64,000 nt of DNA from a bacterium D16-34 (GCA_003612515.1 RAZB01000004.1:124001-188000), one strand, 5' to 3'; shown: positions 8,156 through 16,887, counted from the first letter of the stretch. Numbers and translations are program-made. Notes: generated by a model from the letters alone, not told the origin.

Positions 8156-9469
8156 TTAAAACATCTTAAGATCATGCCCTGCCACGCTTCCCCATTGCTC
8201 AAGCTCAGCAATAGTATTCTGAGTCAGAGGGTCTTTGCTGATCTGTAAGCTTGTCAGCGATGTGAGCCCAGAGACACTCAAGCTTGAAAGCCTACTATTG
8301 AAATAACACCATAGTGTTTCCAACTTCGAGCAGCCGCTCATATTTAACGTGGCTAGATCATTATTGTCGCAGAAAAGGCGTGAGATGTTCTTGCAGTTTG
8401 AAACATTGAGCGTAGTAAGCTGGTTGTTAGAGCAGTCAATATGATCGATTTTGGTATTTTTGGACACATCAAGCGTTGTCAACTTATTGCTACCACAGCG
8501 AAAATCTTGTAGCTCAGTCAATACCGTTACGTTAATGGAAGAGAGATTATTGCTTCCAATATTAAGCTTTGTCAGCTTCGGGCAATTACTTACATTCAGG
8601 GTAGTTAGCTTGTTGGCTTCACACAAAAGCGTTTCCAACTCGGGAGCCTTGGTAACGTCAAGGGCAGCAATCCGATTGTTCCCACAATCAAAATCGGTCA
8701 AACCAGGGCAGGTGGCAACATTAAGTGACGTAATACTGTTTTGCGAACAATCAAGATTCCGTAACAATGTATTGCGAGAAACATTGAGTGCAGACAAGTT
8801 ATTGCGCGGAATACGCAAATAGGTCAGCGCAGTTTGCTTCGATAGATCGATAGTAGTAAGTGAATTGTCAGCGCAATCAAGAGCGGTGAGTGCCGTATTT
8901 TTGGAAACGTCGATAAAGTTGAGCGAGTTACGACTGCAATGAAGAGAAACGAGAGCAGTGTTGTTGGTGACATCAATAGAGCTCAGTGAGTTGCCATCAC
9001 AAGACAACCTCTGCAACTTGGTGTGTTTAGAAACATCAAGGGTCGTTAAGTTATTATACGAAGCGTCAAGAAACACCAGATTGAGGCAGCTTGACACATC
9101 CAATGCAGATAATTTACAAAACCTGCAACTGAGTGACGTCAAACCGGCAGCCGCACTCAGATCAAGTTTGGTCAGCTCATTCCCATTAACAAACGCACTC
9201 GTCACTACTACTCCACCAATGGAATAGGGGACCTTGATTGACGATGATGTTCCTTTATAGCCGCTGATGTGCACCCCGTCGTCTTTAATTTCGTATTTGA
9301 AATCACGTGCCGGCGTTGCATCGGTTGGCACTACTGCGTCAGAAGGAGCCGCTTCGGTTTTTTTCAAGTATGCCCGTTGACGTATTGAAGTAGTACCTCG
9401 TTGAGCCAATCTGATGCCATCCAAACGCCATAGCATGCGTTGTGGGGTTGAAGTAATAGCGGTTGCCAC
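8156..9469 (-). CDS. Leucine-rich-repeat domain, out-of-frame 3' part of a secreted CAP/YG-repeat/LRR protein
   Basis: The recognisable protein begins near 9364 (KKTEAAPSDAVV) and continues with DFKYEIKDDGVHISGY, then about 15 leucine-rich repeats of about 21 residues of the form LTTLDVSKNTKLxxLDCSxN, ending at LKMF. The nominal ATG at 9469 and the first ~35 residues of this frame are an out-of-frame reading of the upstream YG repeats, so this is not a credible independent gene: it has no signal peptide and no ribosome-binding site. Removing one A from the 7-A run at 9358-9364 joins it exactly to the gene ending at 9339, giving one 1096-residue secreted protein. LRR domains of this kind usually mediate adhesion. 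Confidence 0.75.
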   Translation of the reverse strand: MATAITSTPQRMLWRLDGIRLAQRGTTSIRQRAYLKKTEAAPSDAVVPTDATPARDFKYEIKDDGVHISGYKGTSSSIKVPYSIGGVVVTSAFVNGNELTKLDLSAAAGLTSLSCRFCKLSALDVSSCLNLVFLDASYNNLTTLDVSKHTKLQRLSCDGNSLSSIDVTNNTALVSLHCSRNSLNFIDVSKNTALTALDCADNSLTTIDLSKQTALTYLRIPRNNLSALNVSRNTLLRNLDCSQNSITSLNVATCPGLTDFDCGNNRIAALDVTKAPELETLLCEANKLTTLNVSNCPKLTKLNIGSNNLSSINVTVLTELQDFRCGSNKLTTLDVSKNTKIDHIDCSNNQLTTLNVSNCKNISRLFCDNNDLATLNMSGCSKLETLWCYFNSRLSSLSVSGLTSLTSLQISKDPLTQNTIAELEQWGSVAGHDLKMF

Positions 9470-11447
9470 GAATGGTTACCAATCCTGACGCCGCTTTACC
9501 ATCAACACCTGAGAAATAATAACGCTTGCCCCCAATGGTCTGGAAACCGGTTGCCATCTTCTTTGACGTTGGCCCAAAGTAGTAGAGATAGCCATCAATG
9601 GTGGTCAAGCCCGATGCGGCGCGACCAGTAGGTCCGTCGAAATAGTATTTATTGCCATTGATAGTCTGCCAGCCGGTTGCCATCATCTTAGAAGATGAGC
9701 CGAAGTAGTACAGATAGCCATTAATGGTCTGAAGTCCCGTGACGGCATGTCCGGTCTTGCCATCGAAGTAGTAGCGCTTTCCTCCGACAGTTTGGAAACC
9801 GGTTGCCATGCGCTTTGAGGTGGGCCCAAAGTAATATAGGTATCCGCCGAGCGTCACCAAGCCCGTAGCGGCGCGACCGTTCGTTGTTGAGAAATAATAC
9901 TTGCTGCCATTGATGGTTTGCCAACTGGTAGCCATCATTTTGGAGGTAGGTCCGAAGTAGTAGAGATAGCCATCAATGGTGGTCAAGCCCGATGCGGCAG
10001 CTCCATCGGCAGGCATGAAATAATACTTTTTACCCGCAATAGTCTGCCACCCAGTAACCATGACACCAGTGCTGGCGAGATAGTATTTCTTACCGTTCAG
10101 CGTCAACCAGCCTGTTTGCATCCAGCCAGCACTGTCAAAGTAATACCACTTGCCATCAATTTGTGTCCATCCAGTTGCATAGGTTCCATCGCTATAGGAA
10201 TACCGGTATGCGCCTGTTGAACCTGTCCACTTGCCCGTAATGCCTTCAACGGTCACGTCAACACCAATGCGAACTGATGTATTAGGAATAGCAGCCCAGA
10301 CTTTTGTTGTACCAGCCTTCTTGCCGGTAATAACACCATTTGCATTCACCGTTGCAATAGAGGCATTATCCACAGACCATGTAAACGTTGTAGCGTTGAG
10401 CTGACAAACAGACCCTTGCCACCCAAGATTCTTAAAGCGAACTTCAGCTTGTACGGTTTTCCCTTCACCTACGCGATAATAAGTACTGCGCCACGAGAAA
10501 TTATCGTTAATCAGATTATTCGTAGCAGTTGAAATACGCTGAGTGAAATTCGCGTTTGCTGGTTGAGGAGCATCGGTATCAAGTTTATTGGTTCCAAAAA
10601 GCTGCACCCACCAAATACAGCTATTAGCGCTACTTCCTGCAGAGCCAACACCAATGGTGGTATATGAGGGATTCATAATATTGGCACGATGTCCAGTAGA
10701 ATTCATCCACTGAGTTACCGTTGCTTCAGCAGTCGTATTGCCTGCAGCAATATTTTCTCCGAAAGCTTTATTTGAAACAGTAAAGCAGCTTTCATCATTG
10801 GGACGCGTGTGACTAAAATATATCATGATCTCAGTAGCGCGAATCATTGCAGCCTCAAGAAGATCTTTATCCATCTTCAGTGGGTTGAGATTTTCCTTTG
10901 CGCGCTCAATGTTTACCAACCGCAAAACTTCATAGGCGTTAGCATAGTTCTTGACTCCCGAAATCACCAAGGCGTCCATCACATTGCTTGTTGCTTGTGC
11001 TGCAATACCATAAGCCAGCGAAACATCTTCTTCGGGAACAACTTCCTCAGTTTCAACACTATTTGCGTCCTGCAACAAAGCGCCGCCGGGATCCTGCGCC
11101 TTTATTTCAGCATTATCAGCGGCAGCTCTTTGAGAAACATCGCTTTCTTCGCCATCCGCATCAACGGTGGCTTCATCAACATCATTTGAAACTTCAACGA
11201 TCTCTTTAGTATCGCTTGGCGCTTCTGTAGTCTCTTCTATGTTGATTGGCGTTTCAACAGTCTCTTCGGCGCCATCTTCTTGAGCTTCATCGTCAACCAA
11301 AGAAGCAATAGGCTCTGCTCCACTTTCATCCGCATCCGATGCAAAAGCTGCCGCAGGCACCACACTCACACACAAAACACCTGCAAGCACAACGTTTAAT
11401 GAGCGCTTCCAGGATGAGCGCAGTGTATCAGTTCTGCTTTTTTTCAT
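9339..11447 (-). CDS. Secreted CAP/SCP-domain protein with Ig-like (Big_2) domain and YG cell-wall-binding repeats
   Basis: A 702-residue reading frame. The signal peptide (basic start, then LNVVLAGVLCVSVVPAAAFA) is followed by an acidic low-complexity region. A CAP/SCP domain (about 165-290) carries NYANAYEVLRLVNIERA, SHTRPN, AFGENIAAG and GHRANIMNPSYTTIGVG. A Big_2-like segment (about 345-400) contains NGVITGKKAGTTKVWAAIP. Then come about 13 aromatic YG/choline-binding-type repeats (GWQTINGKKYYF). Such repeats tether proteins to wall polymers or glucans. The frame ends in RSGSF right after a 7-A run, beyond which the LRR domain continues in the +1 frame. The gene is a paralog of the one at 12934. 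Confidence 0.9.
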   Translation of the reverse strand: MKKSRTDTLRSSWKRSLNVVLAGVLCVSVVPAAAFASDADESGAEPIASLVDDEAQEDGAEETVETPINIEETTEAPSDTKEIVEVSNDVDEATVDADGEESDVSQRAAADNAEIKAQDPGGALLQDANSVETEEVVPEEDVSLAYGIAAQATSNVMDALVISGVKNYANAYEVLRLVNIERAKENLNPLKMDKDLLEAAMIRATEIMIYFSHTRPNDESCFTVSNKAFGENIAAGNTTAEATVTQWMNSTGHRANIMNPSYTTIGVGSAGSSANSCIWWVQLFGTNKLDTDAPQPANANFTQRISTATNNLINDNFSWRSTYYRVGEGKTVQAEVRFKNLGWQGSVCQLNATTFTWSVDNASIATVNANGVITGKKAGTTKVWAAIPNTSVRIGVDVTVEGITGKWTGSTGAYRYSYSDGTYATGWTQIDGKWYYFDSAGWMQTGWLTLNGKKYYLASTGVMVTGWQTIAGKKYYFMPADGAAASGLTTIDGYLYYFGPTSKMMATSWQTINGSKYYFSTTNGRAATGLVTLGGYLYYFGPTSKRMATGFQTVGGKRYYFDGKTGHAVTGLQTINGYLYYFGSSSKMMATGWQTINGNKYYFDGPTGRAASGLTTIDGYLYYFGPTSKKMATGFQTIGGKRYYFSGVDGKAASGLVTIRGNRYYFNPTTHAMAFGWHQIGSTRYYFNTSTGILEKNRSGSF
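9358..9364 (-). other. 7-A homopolymer at the CAP/LRR frame junction
   Basis: On the minus strand the context is CTT GAA AAA AAC CGA in the upstream frame. The LRR frame needs a +1 (or -2) shift here, equivalent to a run of six A. The run is a candidate phase-variation tract, transcriptional slippage site, or assembly error. Confidence 0.75.
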
Positions 11448-11498
11448 CCCGTCTACTCTCCTCTCTCAACGAACCTATCTCAATCTCTCATTGTTGCC

Positions 11499-11526
11499 AG
11501 TTTACACCCAAATAACACACGGCGCC
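11499..11526 (-). promoter_or_regulatory. Putative promoter of the CAP/LRR gene with conserved GGCGCCGTGT box
   Basis: On the minus strand TAAACT (11499-11504) is preceded, 12 nt upstream, by GGCGCCGTGT (11517-11526). The paralogous gene has the same 10-mer at the same 12-nt distance from TATACT. The left end of the IS1249-like element begins 14 bp further upstream and appears to have removed one arm of a hairpin kept at the other locus. Confidence 0.5.
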
Positions 11527-11539
11527 CCGAAAACGGGGG

Positions 11540-12779
11540 TTATAGGACAAAAGTGTGTCTGAGGCCTAATCGGTGGAGTATGGATAAGATGTCTTAAAAT
11601 GCAGCCCTTCCCATAGCAATCCATTCCCCCATCGAAGTAGATTCTCATCCTTTTTTGCCTACATCACCATAGAGCTCGTAGAGCATATCAATATCGTCAT
11701 CTGTCGGTATTTCTTTAAGAATCTCAGATACCGGCAGATGATATTCCGACTTCATGTAACACCACCAAAACACTGCCTTTATCCTGCGTATAAGCTACAT
11801 GCCACGGTGATTTCTTAAAAGAGAGCACAGTGATGCATTTATCCCTCCTTCTATTCTATTGTTCGTTCTCGGAAGTGCTCCTTCGCAGGTAAGTACTGGA
11901 TCAAGGTAGTTAAACAGAGTCCCTTGATTACTCAAGATAATAAGAGAAGAACGCGCCTTTCTGAGACGCTCATGGGTATAAACTCGTCTACCCTCCACAT
12001 AACTGACCTCTTCTAGAAAGTCGTCCCAGAACTCATACCACTGCATAAAGCGTTCAGTCTACTAGCTCGCATGAGCAAGCGTATCTAGATACATAAGTTC
12101 TTTTGCGAGATTATAAAGTTCTACACCCGCCTGAAGGTTTGGTCGGGTTGCTGTATAGCGTTTTACCTGGGAAAAAGCTTGGAATAGACACCTCTGGATG
12201 CGTATGTTTGGCCAGATACAGCGACAAGCCTTAGCAAACCCACTTCCACCGTCTGCTACAACAACAGCTGGTGCTGCGATATAAGACATCAAAGCCTCCC
12301 AAGCACGCGCTATCTCTGTCTGGCATAGATACCAAGCCGAGACATACTCATCGCTTGCCGCAATGAGTATGCATATGTTTTTGGCAAGATAAATGCCATC
12401 AACATAGACAACTCGATGAATCTCTCCTGTACGAGAAGACATCGGCCATATCTGCCAAAACCTAGAGGTGCGCCTTCTAAAGGTTCGTCCTTGCCCAGGC
12501 ATATCCATCTGCAAAATCTTTTGATAAAAGCCAGGATAAAAAGACATTCAAATCACGCTCGTCAGTGTTGATGGCATGAGTTGTAGACGATCCACACTCA
12601 AGACATCTCCATCTCTGTTTGCCGGATTTTGTCTTGCCATTTCTTTTCATGGAACTACCGCAAACAGGACAGGATTTTCTTTTCATATCGCCACCTTCAA
12701 AATTGGAGAACTTTTTCTCAATTTATCAGGGTTTGACCAGGAGATATGCAAGATTTTAGACACACTTTTTGTCCTATAA
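11540..12779 (-). mobile_element. Degenerate IS1249-type (IS256-group) insertion sequence
   Basis: Terminal inverted repeats flank a broken transposase: TATAGGACAAAAGTGTGTCT at the left end (11541-11560) and the same sequence with one extra A, inverted, at the right end (12758-12778). The element is about 1.24 kb. The shared TATA at both outer ends makes the exact border ambiguous. I see no clear 8-9 bp target duplication, so flanking sequence may have decayed or been rearranged. Confidence 0.85.
11645..12686 (-). pseudogene. IS1249-type transposase pseudogene
   Basis: The start matches the IS1249 family: a zinc-ribbon segment CPVCGSSMKRNGKTKSGKQRW, then RCLECG. After a +1-nt lesion in the AAAAGATTTT stretch near 12510, the frame continues with GQGRTFRRRTSRFW, EIHRVVYVDGIYLAKN, VVVADGGSGFAKA, RTKNNRIEGG-like TNNRIEGGINASL, and ends with FWWCYMKSEYHL. 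Two adjacent TAG codons (12059-12064) and a third TAG (11795-11797) interrupt the second frame, so the gene is dead. All three lie in the same frame, and the sequence between them is otherwise well conserved, which suggests recent decay. Confidence 0.9.
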
Positions 12780-12842
12780 GCCGCAATCTCATAAGTAATG
12801 AAAGATTCCAAGCAGGCTGCCAGAGAAAGAACCGCAATTCGA

Positions 12843-12880
12843 CAAAACAAAAGGGTGCTGGCAAAAACCAACACTCTATA
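12843..12880 (-). terminator. Intrinsic terminator of the second CAP/YG-repeat gene
   Basis: Nine-base arms (12853-12861 and 12868-12876) pair with one mismatch around a T-rich loop, followed on the minus strand by CTTTTGTTTTG. It lies about 60 bp after the stop codon. Confidence 0.65.
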
Positions 12881-12933
12881 AAATATGCCTCTTGTTAAAA
12901 TCAAAAGGCTGTCATTCAGTTCAATCGCCAGGA

Positions 12934-14820
12934 TTAAGAGCAGTCTTTACAAGCGCGAGATTTCCCTGATTGAGCGATAGTTCCAGATTTAATAGTTTTG
13001 GAGCGAGAAAGCGCTGGGCATTTATCTGTTGTGTGGTAAACGCTTCCACTTGGTGTCCAATACACAATCGATTGATCAGTTTGTCCGCCACCAATTGAAG
13101 AAGAACTACCATAATTTGGGATCCACTTACCATCTGAACCAACATAATAGCTTCCAACCCATCGGCTTGTTACCATTACGCCAGATCCATCAAAGTAGTA
13201 ATTACCCACCCAGCGGTTATGCGCCATGGCTCCAGAAGAATAGAGGTAATACCATTTTCCGCTCAGCTGCAACCAACCAGTTGCCATAGCTCCGGAAGAC
13301 CTCAGATAGTACCAGGTTCCGCCAACCTTTAACCATCCAGTGGCCATAGCCCCAGAAGATTTCAGATAGTACCAGCTACCACCTAGTTGAATCCAACCAG
13401 TAGCCATTGCACCCGAAGACTTCAAGTAATACCAACTGCCACCGATCTTTTGCCATCCGGTAAGCATGCTTCCTGAAGAGTTTAGGTAATACCAGCTGCC
13501 ACCTACTTGAATCCAGCCTGTGGCCATTGCGCCAGAAGAGTGTAAATAGTACCAGCTACCTGAAACCTTTTGCCAGCCGGTAGCCATCGCCCCGGAAGAC
13601 TTCAAGTAATACCAGGATCCGCCAATCTTTTGCCAGCCGGTAAGCATCCATCCTGAAGCGTTGAAATAATACCAAGTTCCCGAAATCTGCTTCCAGCCTT
13701 TAGCATAGGTTCCATTGCTATACGAATACCACCATCTTCCTGATGACTGCTTCCAAGAACCGGTAACTTTGGTTGGCGTTGATGGTTTCGTTGTCGCAGA
13801 GGATCCTGGTTTATTAGTCGAAGAACCATTGTTTGATTGCGGCGGAGCGGTAACGGTCACATCAACAGAAAACTTAACGGGTGTATTTGGTATAGCAGCC
13901 CAAACCTTTGTTTTTCCTGCTTTCTTACCCGTAATAACACCTTGTGCGTTGACTGAAGCGATAGAAGTGTCACCCATAGACCACGTAAAGGTTGATGGGT
14001 CTAATGGACAAACCATGTTGCCCCAACCTGAATTTATAATCCGGGCTTCAGCCTGAACGTTTTTACCTGCTTGAACAGTGTAATAAGCGCTCCTGAACTG
14101 GAAGTTTGCATTAACTAACCTGTCTGTTGCTACAGCACAACGCTTTGTAAAGCTTTGATTTGCAGGTTGAGCTGCTGCTGTTGGATTCTGATCTACTCCA
14201 AAGAGCTGAACCCACCATAAGGAAGATGAACCCTTCACATTTATTGCGCCCACACCAAGCGTCGTATAGCTTGCATTCATGATGTTGGCTCGGTGACCAG
14301 CTGAGTCCATCCATGTTTGCACTACCGACTCAGGAGTGGTTTGCCCCATAGCTATGTTTTCAGCAAAAGCTTTACTCGAAACCGTACTCCAAGAGCTCCC
14401 GTCGGGGCGCGTATGATCAAAACAATACATCTGCTCAACCGCGCGCGTCATGGCCGCCTCAAGTAAATCCTTGTCCATGACCAACGGTTTGAGTCCTTCT
14501 TTTGCACGCTCAGCATTTACCAGTCTTAATACCTCGTAAGCGTCGGTGTAATTCTTAACACCCGACACAACAAGCACATCCATGACTGCTGTGGTAGCCT
14601 GTGCTGCAATTCCGGCATCGTTCTCTTCAATTGCAATGCTTGATGTTTGCGGCTGAGCATTGTTGCTATCAATGCTAGCAATTTGAGCAACGTGACCTTC
14701 ATCCGCATCAGACGCAAAAGCTGCCGCGGGCACCATGCTCACACACAAAACACCCGCAAGCATAACGGACAACGAGCGCTTCCACGGTGAGCATTTTACA
14801 GAGGCTCTGTCTTTTTTCAT
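12934..14820 (-). CDS. Secreted CAP/SCP-domain protein with Big_2 domain, YG cell-wall-binding repeats and C-terminal Cys-rich module
   Basis: A 628-residue protein. It has a signal peptide (LSVMLAGVLCVSMVPAAAFA), a CAP domain (about 85-210) with AYEVLRLVNAERAKEGL, FDHTRPDGSSW, AFAENIAMGQTT and GHRANIMNASYTTLGVG, and a Big_2-like segment containing NAQGVITGKKAGKTKV. An Asn/Ser/Thr/Pro linker is followed by about 10 YG repeats (GWQKIGGSWYYLKSSGAMAT). The last 45 residues (SVYHTTDKCPALSRSK ... CKDC) form a small module resembling the Ada-like metal-binding fold found at the ends of other surface proteins. It shares 5' leader, promoter box and 3' flank with the paralog at 9339, but has no LRR domain. 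Its reading frame is intact. Confidence 0.93.
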   Translation of the reverse strand: MKKDRASVKCSPWKRSLSVMLAGVLCVSMVPAAAFASDADEGHVAQIASIDSNNAQPQTSSIAIEENDAGIAAQATTAVMDVLVVSGVKNYTDAYEVLRLVNAERAKEGLKPLVMDKDLLEAAMTRAVEQMYCFDHTRPDGSSWSTVSSKAFAENIAMGQTTPESVVQTWMDSAGHRANIMNASYTTLGVGAINVKGSSSLWWVQLFGVDQNPTAAAQPANQSFTKRCAVATDRLVNANFQFRSAYYTVQAGKNVQAEARIINSGWGNMVCPLDPSTFTWSMGDTSIASVNAQGVITGKKAGKTKVWAAIPNTPVKFSVDVTVTAPPQSNNGSSTNKPGSSATTKPSTPTKVTGSWKQSSGRWWYSYSNGTYAKGWKQISGTWYYFNASGWMLTGWQKIGGSWYYLKSSGAMATGWQKVSGSWYYLHSSGAMATGWIQVGGSWYYLNSSGSMLTGWQKIGGSWYYLKSSGAMATGWIQLGGSWYYLKSSGAMATGWLKVGGTWYYLRSSGAMATGWLQLSGKWYYLYSSGAMAHNRWVGNYYFDGSGVMVTSRWVGSYYVGSDGKWIPNYGSSSSIGGGQTDQSIVYWTPSGSVYHTTDKCPALSRSKTIKSGTIAQSGKSRACKDCS

Positions 14821-14873
14821 CCCTGTTCCTTCTCCTCTCTCAACGAACCTGTCTTACTGCTCCCACTGCCATC

Positions 14874-14923
14874 AGTATACTCCTACATGATACACGGCGC
14901 CTCATAAAATGGGACGCCGTGTA
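14874..14923 (-). promoter_or_regulatory. Putative promoter and hairpin operator of the second CAP gene
   Basis: TATACT (14874-14879) lies 12 nt downstream of GGCGCCGTGT (14892-14901). The 10-mer is one arm of a perfect 9-bp inverted repeat, TACACGGCG/CGCCGTGTA (14891-14899 and 14915-14923). No T-run follows on the minus strand, so an operator is more likely than a terminator. Confidence 0.45.
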
Positions 14924-14981
14924 CTGAAGCTTTTTGATGTTTAATCCCGTCGCAGTGCGACTGGAGCATCGTTTGTGTATC

Positions 14982-16160
14982 TTAGTGGTGGAACAATCTC
15001 ATACCAGTAAAGGCCATGGCTATGCCGTATTTGTTAGCCGTTTCAATTACGTTATCATCGCGAATAGATCCGCCTGGCTCAGCAATGTAATCCACACCCG
15101 ACTTGCGCGCGCGTTCAACGTTATCACCAAAGGGGAAGAAGGCATCTGAGCCCACAGTCACACCGGAGAGTTTTGCAATCCACGCCTTCTTTTCCTCATA
15201 GGTCAGCGGCTCGGGTTTAACTGCAAATACGCGCTCCCATTCGCCATCGCGAAGCACATCTTCCCACTCGTCAGAGATATAAACATCAATGGCGTTGTCG
15301 CGATCAGGACGGCGAATGCCCTCAACAAATTGCAGACCAAGTACTTTCGGGTGCTGGCGAAGCCACCAATTGTCGGCCTTATTTCCCGCCAAGCGCGTGC
15401 AATGAATACGGCTTTGTTGTCCAGCTCCAACACCAATAGCCTGGCCGTCTTTAACGTAGCACACCGAATTAGATTGCGTATATTTGAGCGTTATCAGCGC
15501 CACAAGCATGTCAATTTTTGCAGCAGCAGGAATTTCTTTATTTTCAGTCACAACGTTTTCGAGCAGTGCTTCGTTGATTTCAAAGTTGTTGTGGCCCTGC
15601 TCAAAGGTGATGCCAAAGACATCTTTGAGTTCCTGTTCAGCAGGTACATAATCAGGATCAATCTGAACGACATTATACTTGCCGCCCTTTTTCGTCTTGA
15701 GTATTTCAAGCGCCTCATCAGTATATCCCGGTGCAATGATGCCGTCTGACACCTCGGTCTTCAAATAGCGCGCAACATCTGCGTCGCACACATCTGAAAG
15801 CGCCGCCCAGTCGCCATACGAGCACAGACGATCTGCGCCACGAGCGCGAATATATGCACACGCAATAGGGCTCAACTCTCCCGCTTCGTCCACGAAATAC
15901 ATTGCGCGATCAGTCTCAGTAAGTGGATGACCCACCGCAGCTCCAGCCGGTGAGACATGCTTAAAAGACGCAGCCGCCGGCAAACCCGTTGCCTCTTTCA
16001 GCTCCTTAACCAGCTGCCATGAGTTAAATGCATCTAAGAAGTTAATGTAGCCCGGCTTGCCATTAAGAACTTCAATAGGTAAATCTGACCCATCTTTCAT
16101 AAAAATGCGTGATGGTTTCTGATTGGGATTACATCCATATTTCAACTCAAGCTCGTTCAT
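14982..16160 (-). CDS. purH: Stand-alone AICAR transformylase (phosphoribosylaminoimidazolecarboxamide formyltransferase)
   Basis: A 392-residue protein that formylates AICAR (ZMP) to FAICAR with 10-formyl-THF in purine synthesis. Only the AICARFT half of canonical PurH is present. It begins directly with LELKYGCNPNQKPSRIF and contains AAASFKHVSPAGAAVG (the K-H pair of the active site), YTQSNSVCYVKDGQAIGVGAGQQSRIHCTRLAG and DAFFPFGDNVERA. The N-terminal IMP cyclohydrolase domain of bifunctional PurH is missing. That step is probably supplied by the adjacent PurO-type gene 50 bp upstream. AAGGAG lies 4-5 nt before the ATG. Both genes sit behind the ZTP riboswitch, whose ligand is derived from this enzyme's substrate. 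Confidence 0.95.
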   Translation of the reverse strand: MNELELKYGCNPNQKPSRIFMKDGSDLPIEVLNGKPGYINFLDAFNSWQLVKELKEATGLPAAASFKHVSPAGAAVGHPLTETDRAMYFVDEAGELSPIACAYIRARGADRLCSYGDWAALSDVCDADVARYLKTEVSDGIIAPGYTDEALEILKTKKGGKYNVVQIDPDYVPAEQELKDVFGITFEQGHNNFEINEALLENVVTENKEIPAAAKIDMLVALITLKYTQSNSVCYVKDGQAIGVGAGQQSRIHCTRLAGNKADNWWLRQHPKVLGLQFVEGIRRPDRDNAIDVYISDEWEDVLRDGEWERVFAVKPEPLTYEEKKAWIAKLSGVTVGSDAFFPFGDNVERARKSGVDYIAEPGGSIRDDNVIETANKYGIAMAFTGMRLFHH

Positions 16161-16210
16161 GTCACTCCTTATGTTTGTAAGAATAACTCGCTATCTTATG
16201 CCCGTGCGTA

Positions 16211-16846
16211 TTAGTCGCCCAAATGCTTATTGAAGATAATCACTTCGCCATCAACATTTGCATAGAGCGAAACTTTGTTATCGGCGTTTAGTGCCGCCCA
16301 AACCTCAGCGGGATCAGGCATGCTTACCAACAAAGGCTCTCCGGCAAAGGTTGGAAGCGGATTGCCGTCACCTTGATAGGTGCTTATGAAATATCCCTCT
16401 CCCTCATCAACTCCTTCATATGCGAAAAACTCGCGCAAGCAGCGACCGTTTTCTTGGTGCTTCAAGATGGAAATCTCGAAGGAGCCATCCGGATAGGTAA
16501 TAGCAGAAATACGCGGCGTGAAGTTTGGCGCATCGGGCTCAAATTCACGCAACATGCAACCCGCACGGAAGTCACCCGCCTCAACAATAGTGTCCGTTTG
16601 ATCACCATTGGTAACCACAAGTGCCTCACCCATAGTGCGGACGGGGTGATAAATGATAAGCGAAGGATCCTCCAAAAGCGCCGGATCATGAGCTTCAGTG
16701 CGAATTCCGTCTTCGGTCTCCACAAAGATTCGATTGCGGCTGTTTTGGCTACGACCCATGATGAAGTAATACACACGATCTTTGCCTACGACAATGCCGC
16801 GTCCTGGATACGAATTGCTCTCCAATAGCTCAATGAGGTTTTGCAC
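16211..16846 (-). CDS. purO: IMP cyclohydrolase, archaeal PurO type
   Basis: About 211 residues from a GTG at 16846, chosen because AAGGAG sits 5 nt upstream; an open frame extends further upstream into the riboswitch expression platform but has no such signal. The sequence opens MQNLIELLESNSYPGRGIVVG, then VYYFIMGRSQNSRNR. It later has DPSLIIYHPVRTM, TNGDQTDTI and TPRISAI, as in the PurO-type cyclohydrolases first described in methanogens (PF07826-like). It closes the purine ring (FAICAR to IMP), completing the step missing from the adjacent transformylase. No similarity to the PurH cyclohydrolase domain is seen. Confidence 0.9.
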   Translation of the reverse strand: MQNLIELLESNSYPGRGIVVGKDRVYYFIMGRSQNSRNRIFVETEDGIRTEAHDPALLEDPSLIIYHPVRTMGEALVVTNGDQTDTIVEAGDFRAGCMLREFEPDAPNFTPRISAITYPDGSFEISILKHQENGRCLREFFAYEGVDEGEGYFISTYQGDGNPLPTFAGEPLLVSMPDPAEVWAALNADNKVSLYANVDGEVIIFNKHLGD

Positions 16847-16887
16847 CGCTACTCCTTTCGTGCGATCAACTAAAACGCTACACCAAC

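Noticed and set aside
9358-9364. A-AAA-AAC as a classical -1 programmed frameshift site
   Set aside because: The heptamer is in the correct register for -1 slippage, but -1 leads to the third frame; the LRR domain needs +1 or -2.
11795-12064. Amber suppression to explain TAG codons in the transposase and the surface protein
   Set aside because: TAG serves as the normal stop of tatA and purN in this window, the transposase also has a frameshift, and no suppressor tRNA is seen.
14891-14923. Hairpin as the purH terminator
   Set aside because: No T-run on the minus strand, and one arm is the conserved promoter-linked box shared with the paralogous gene.
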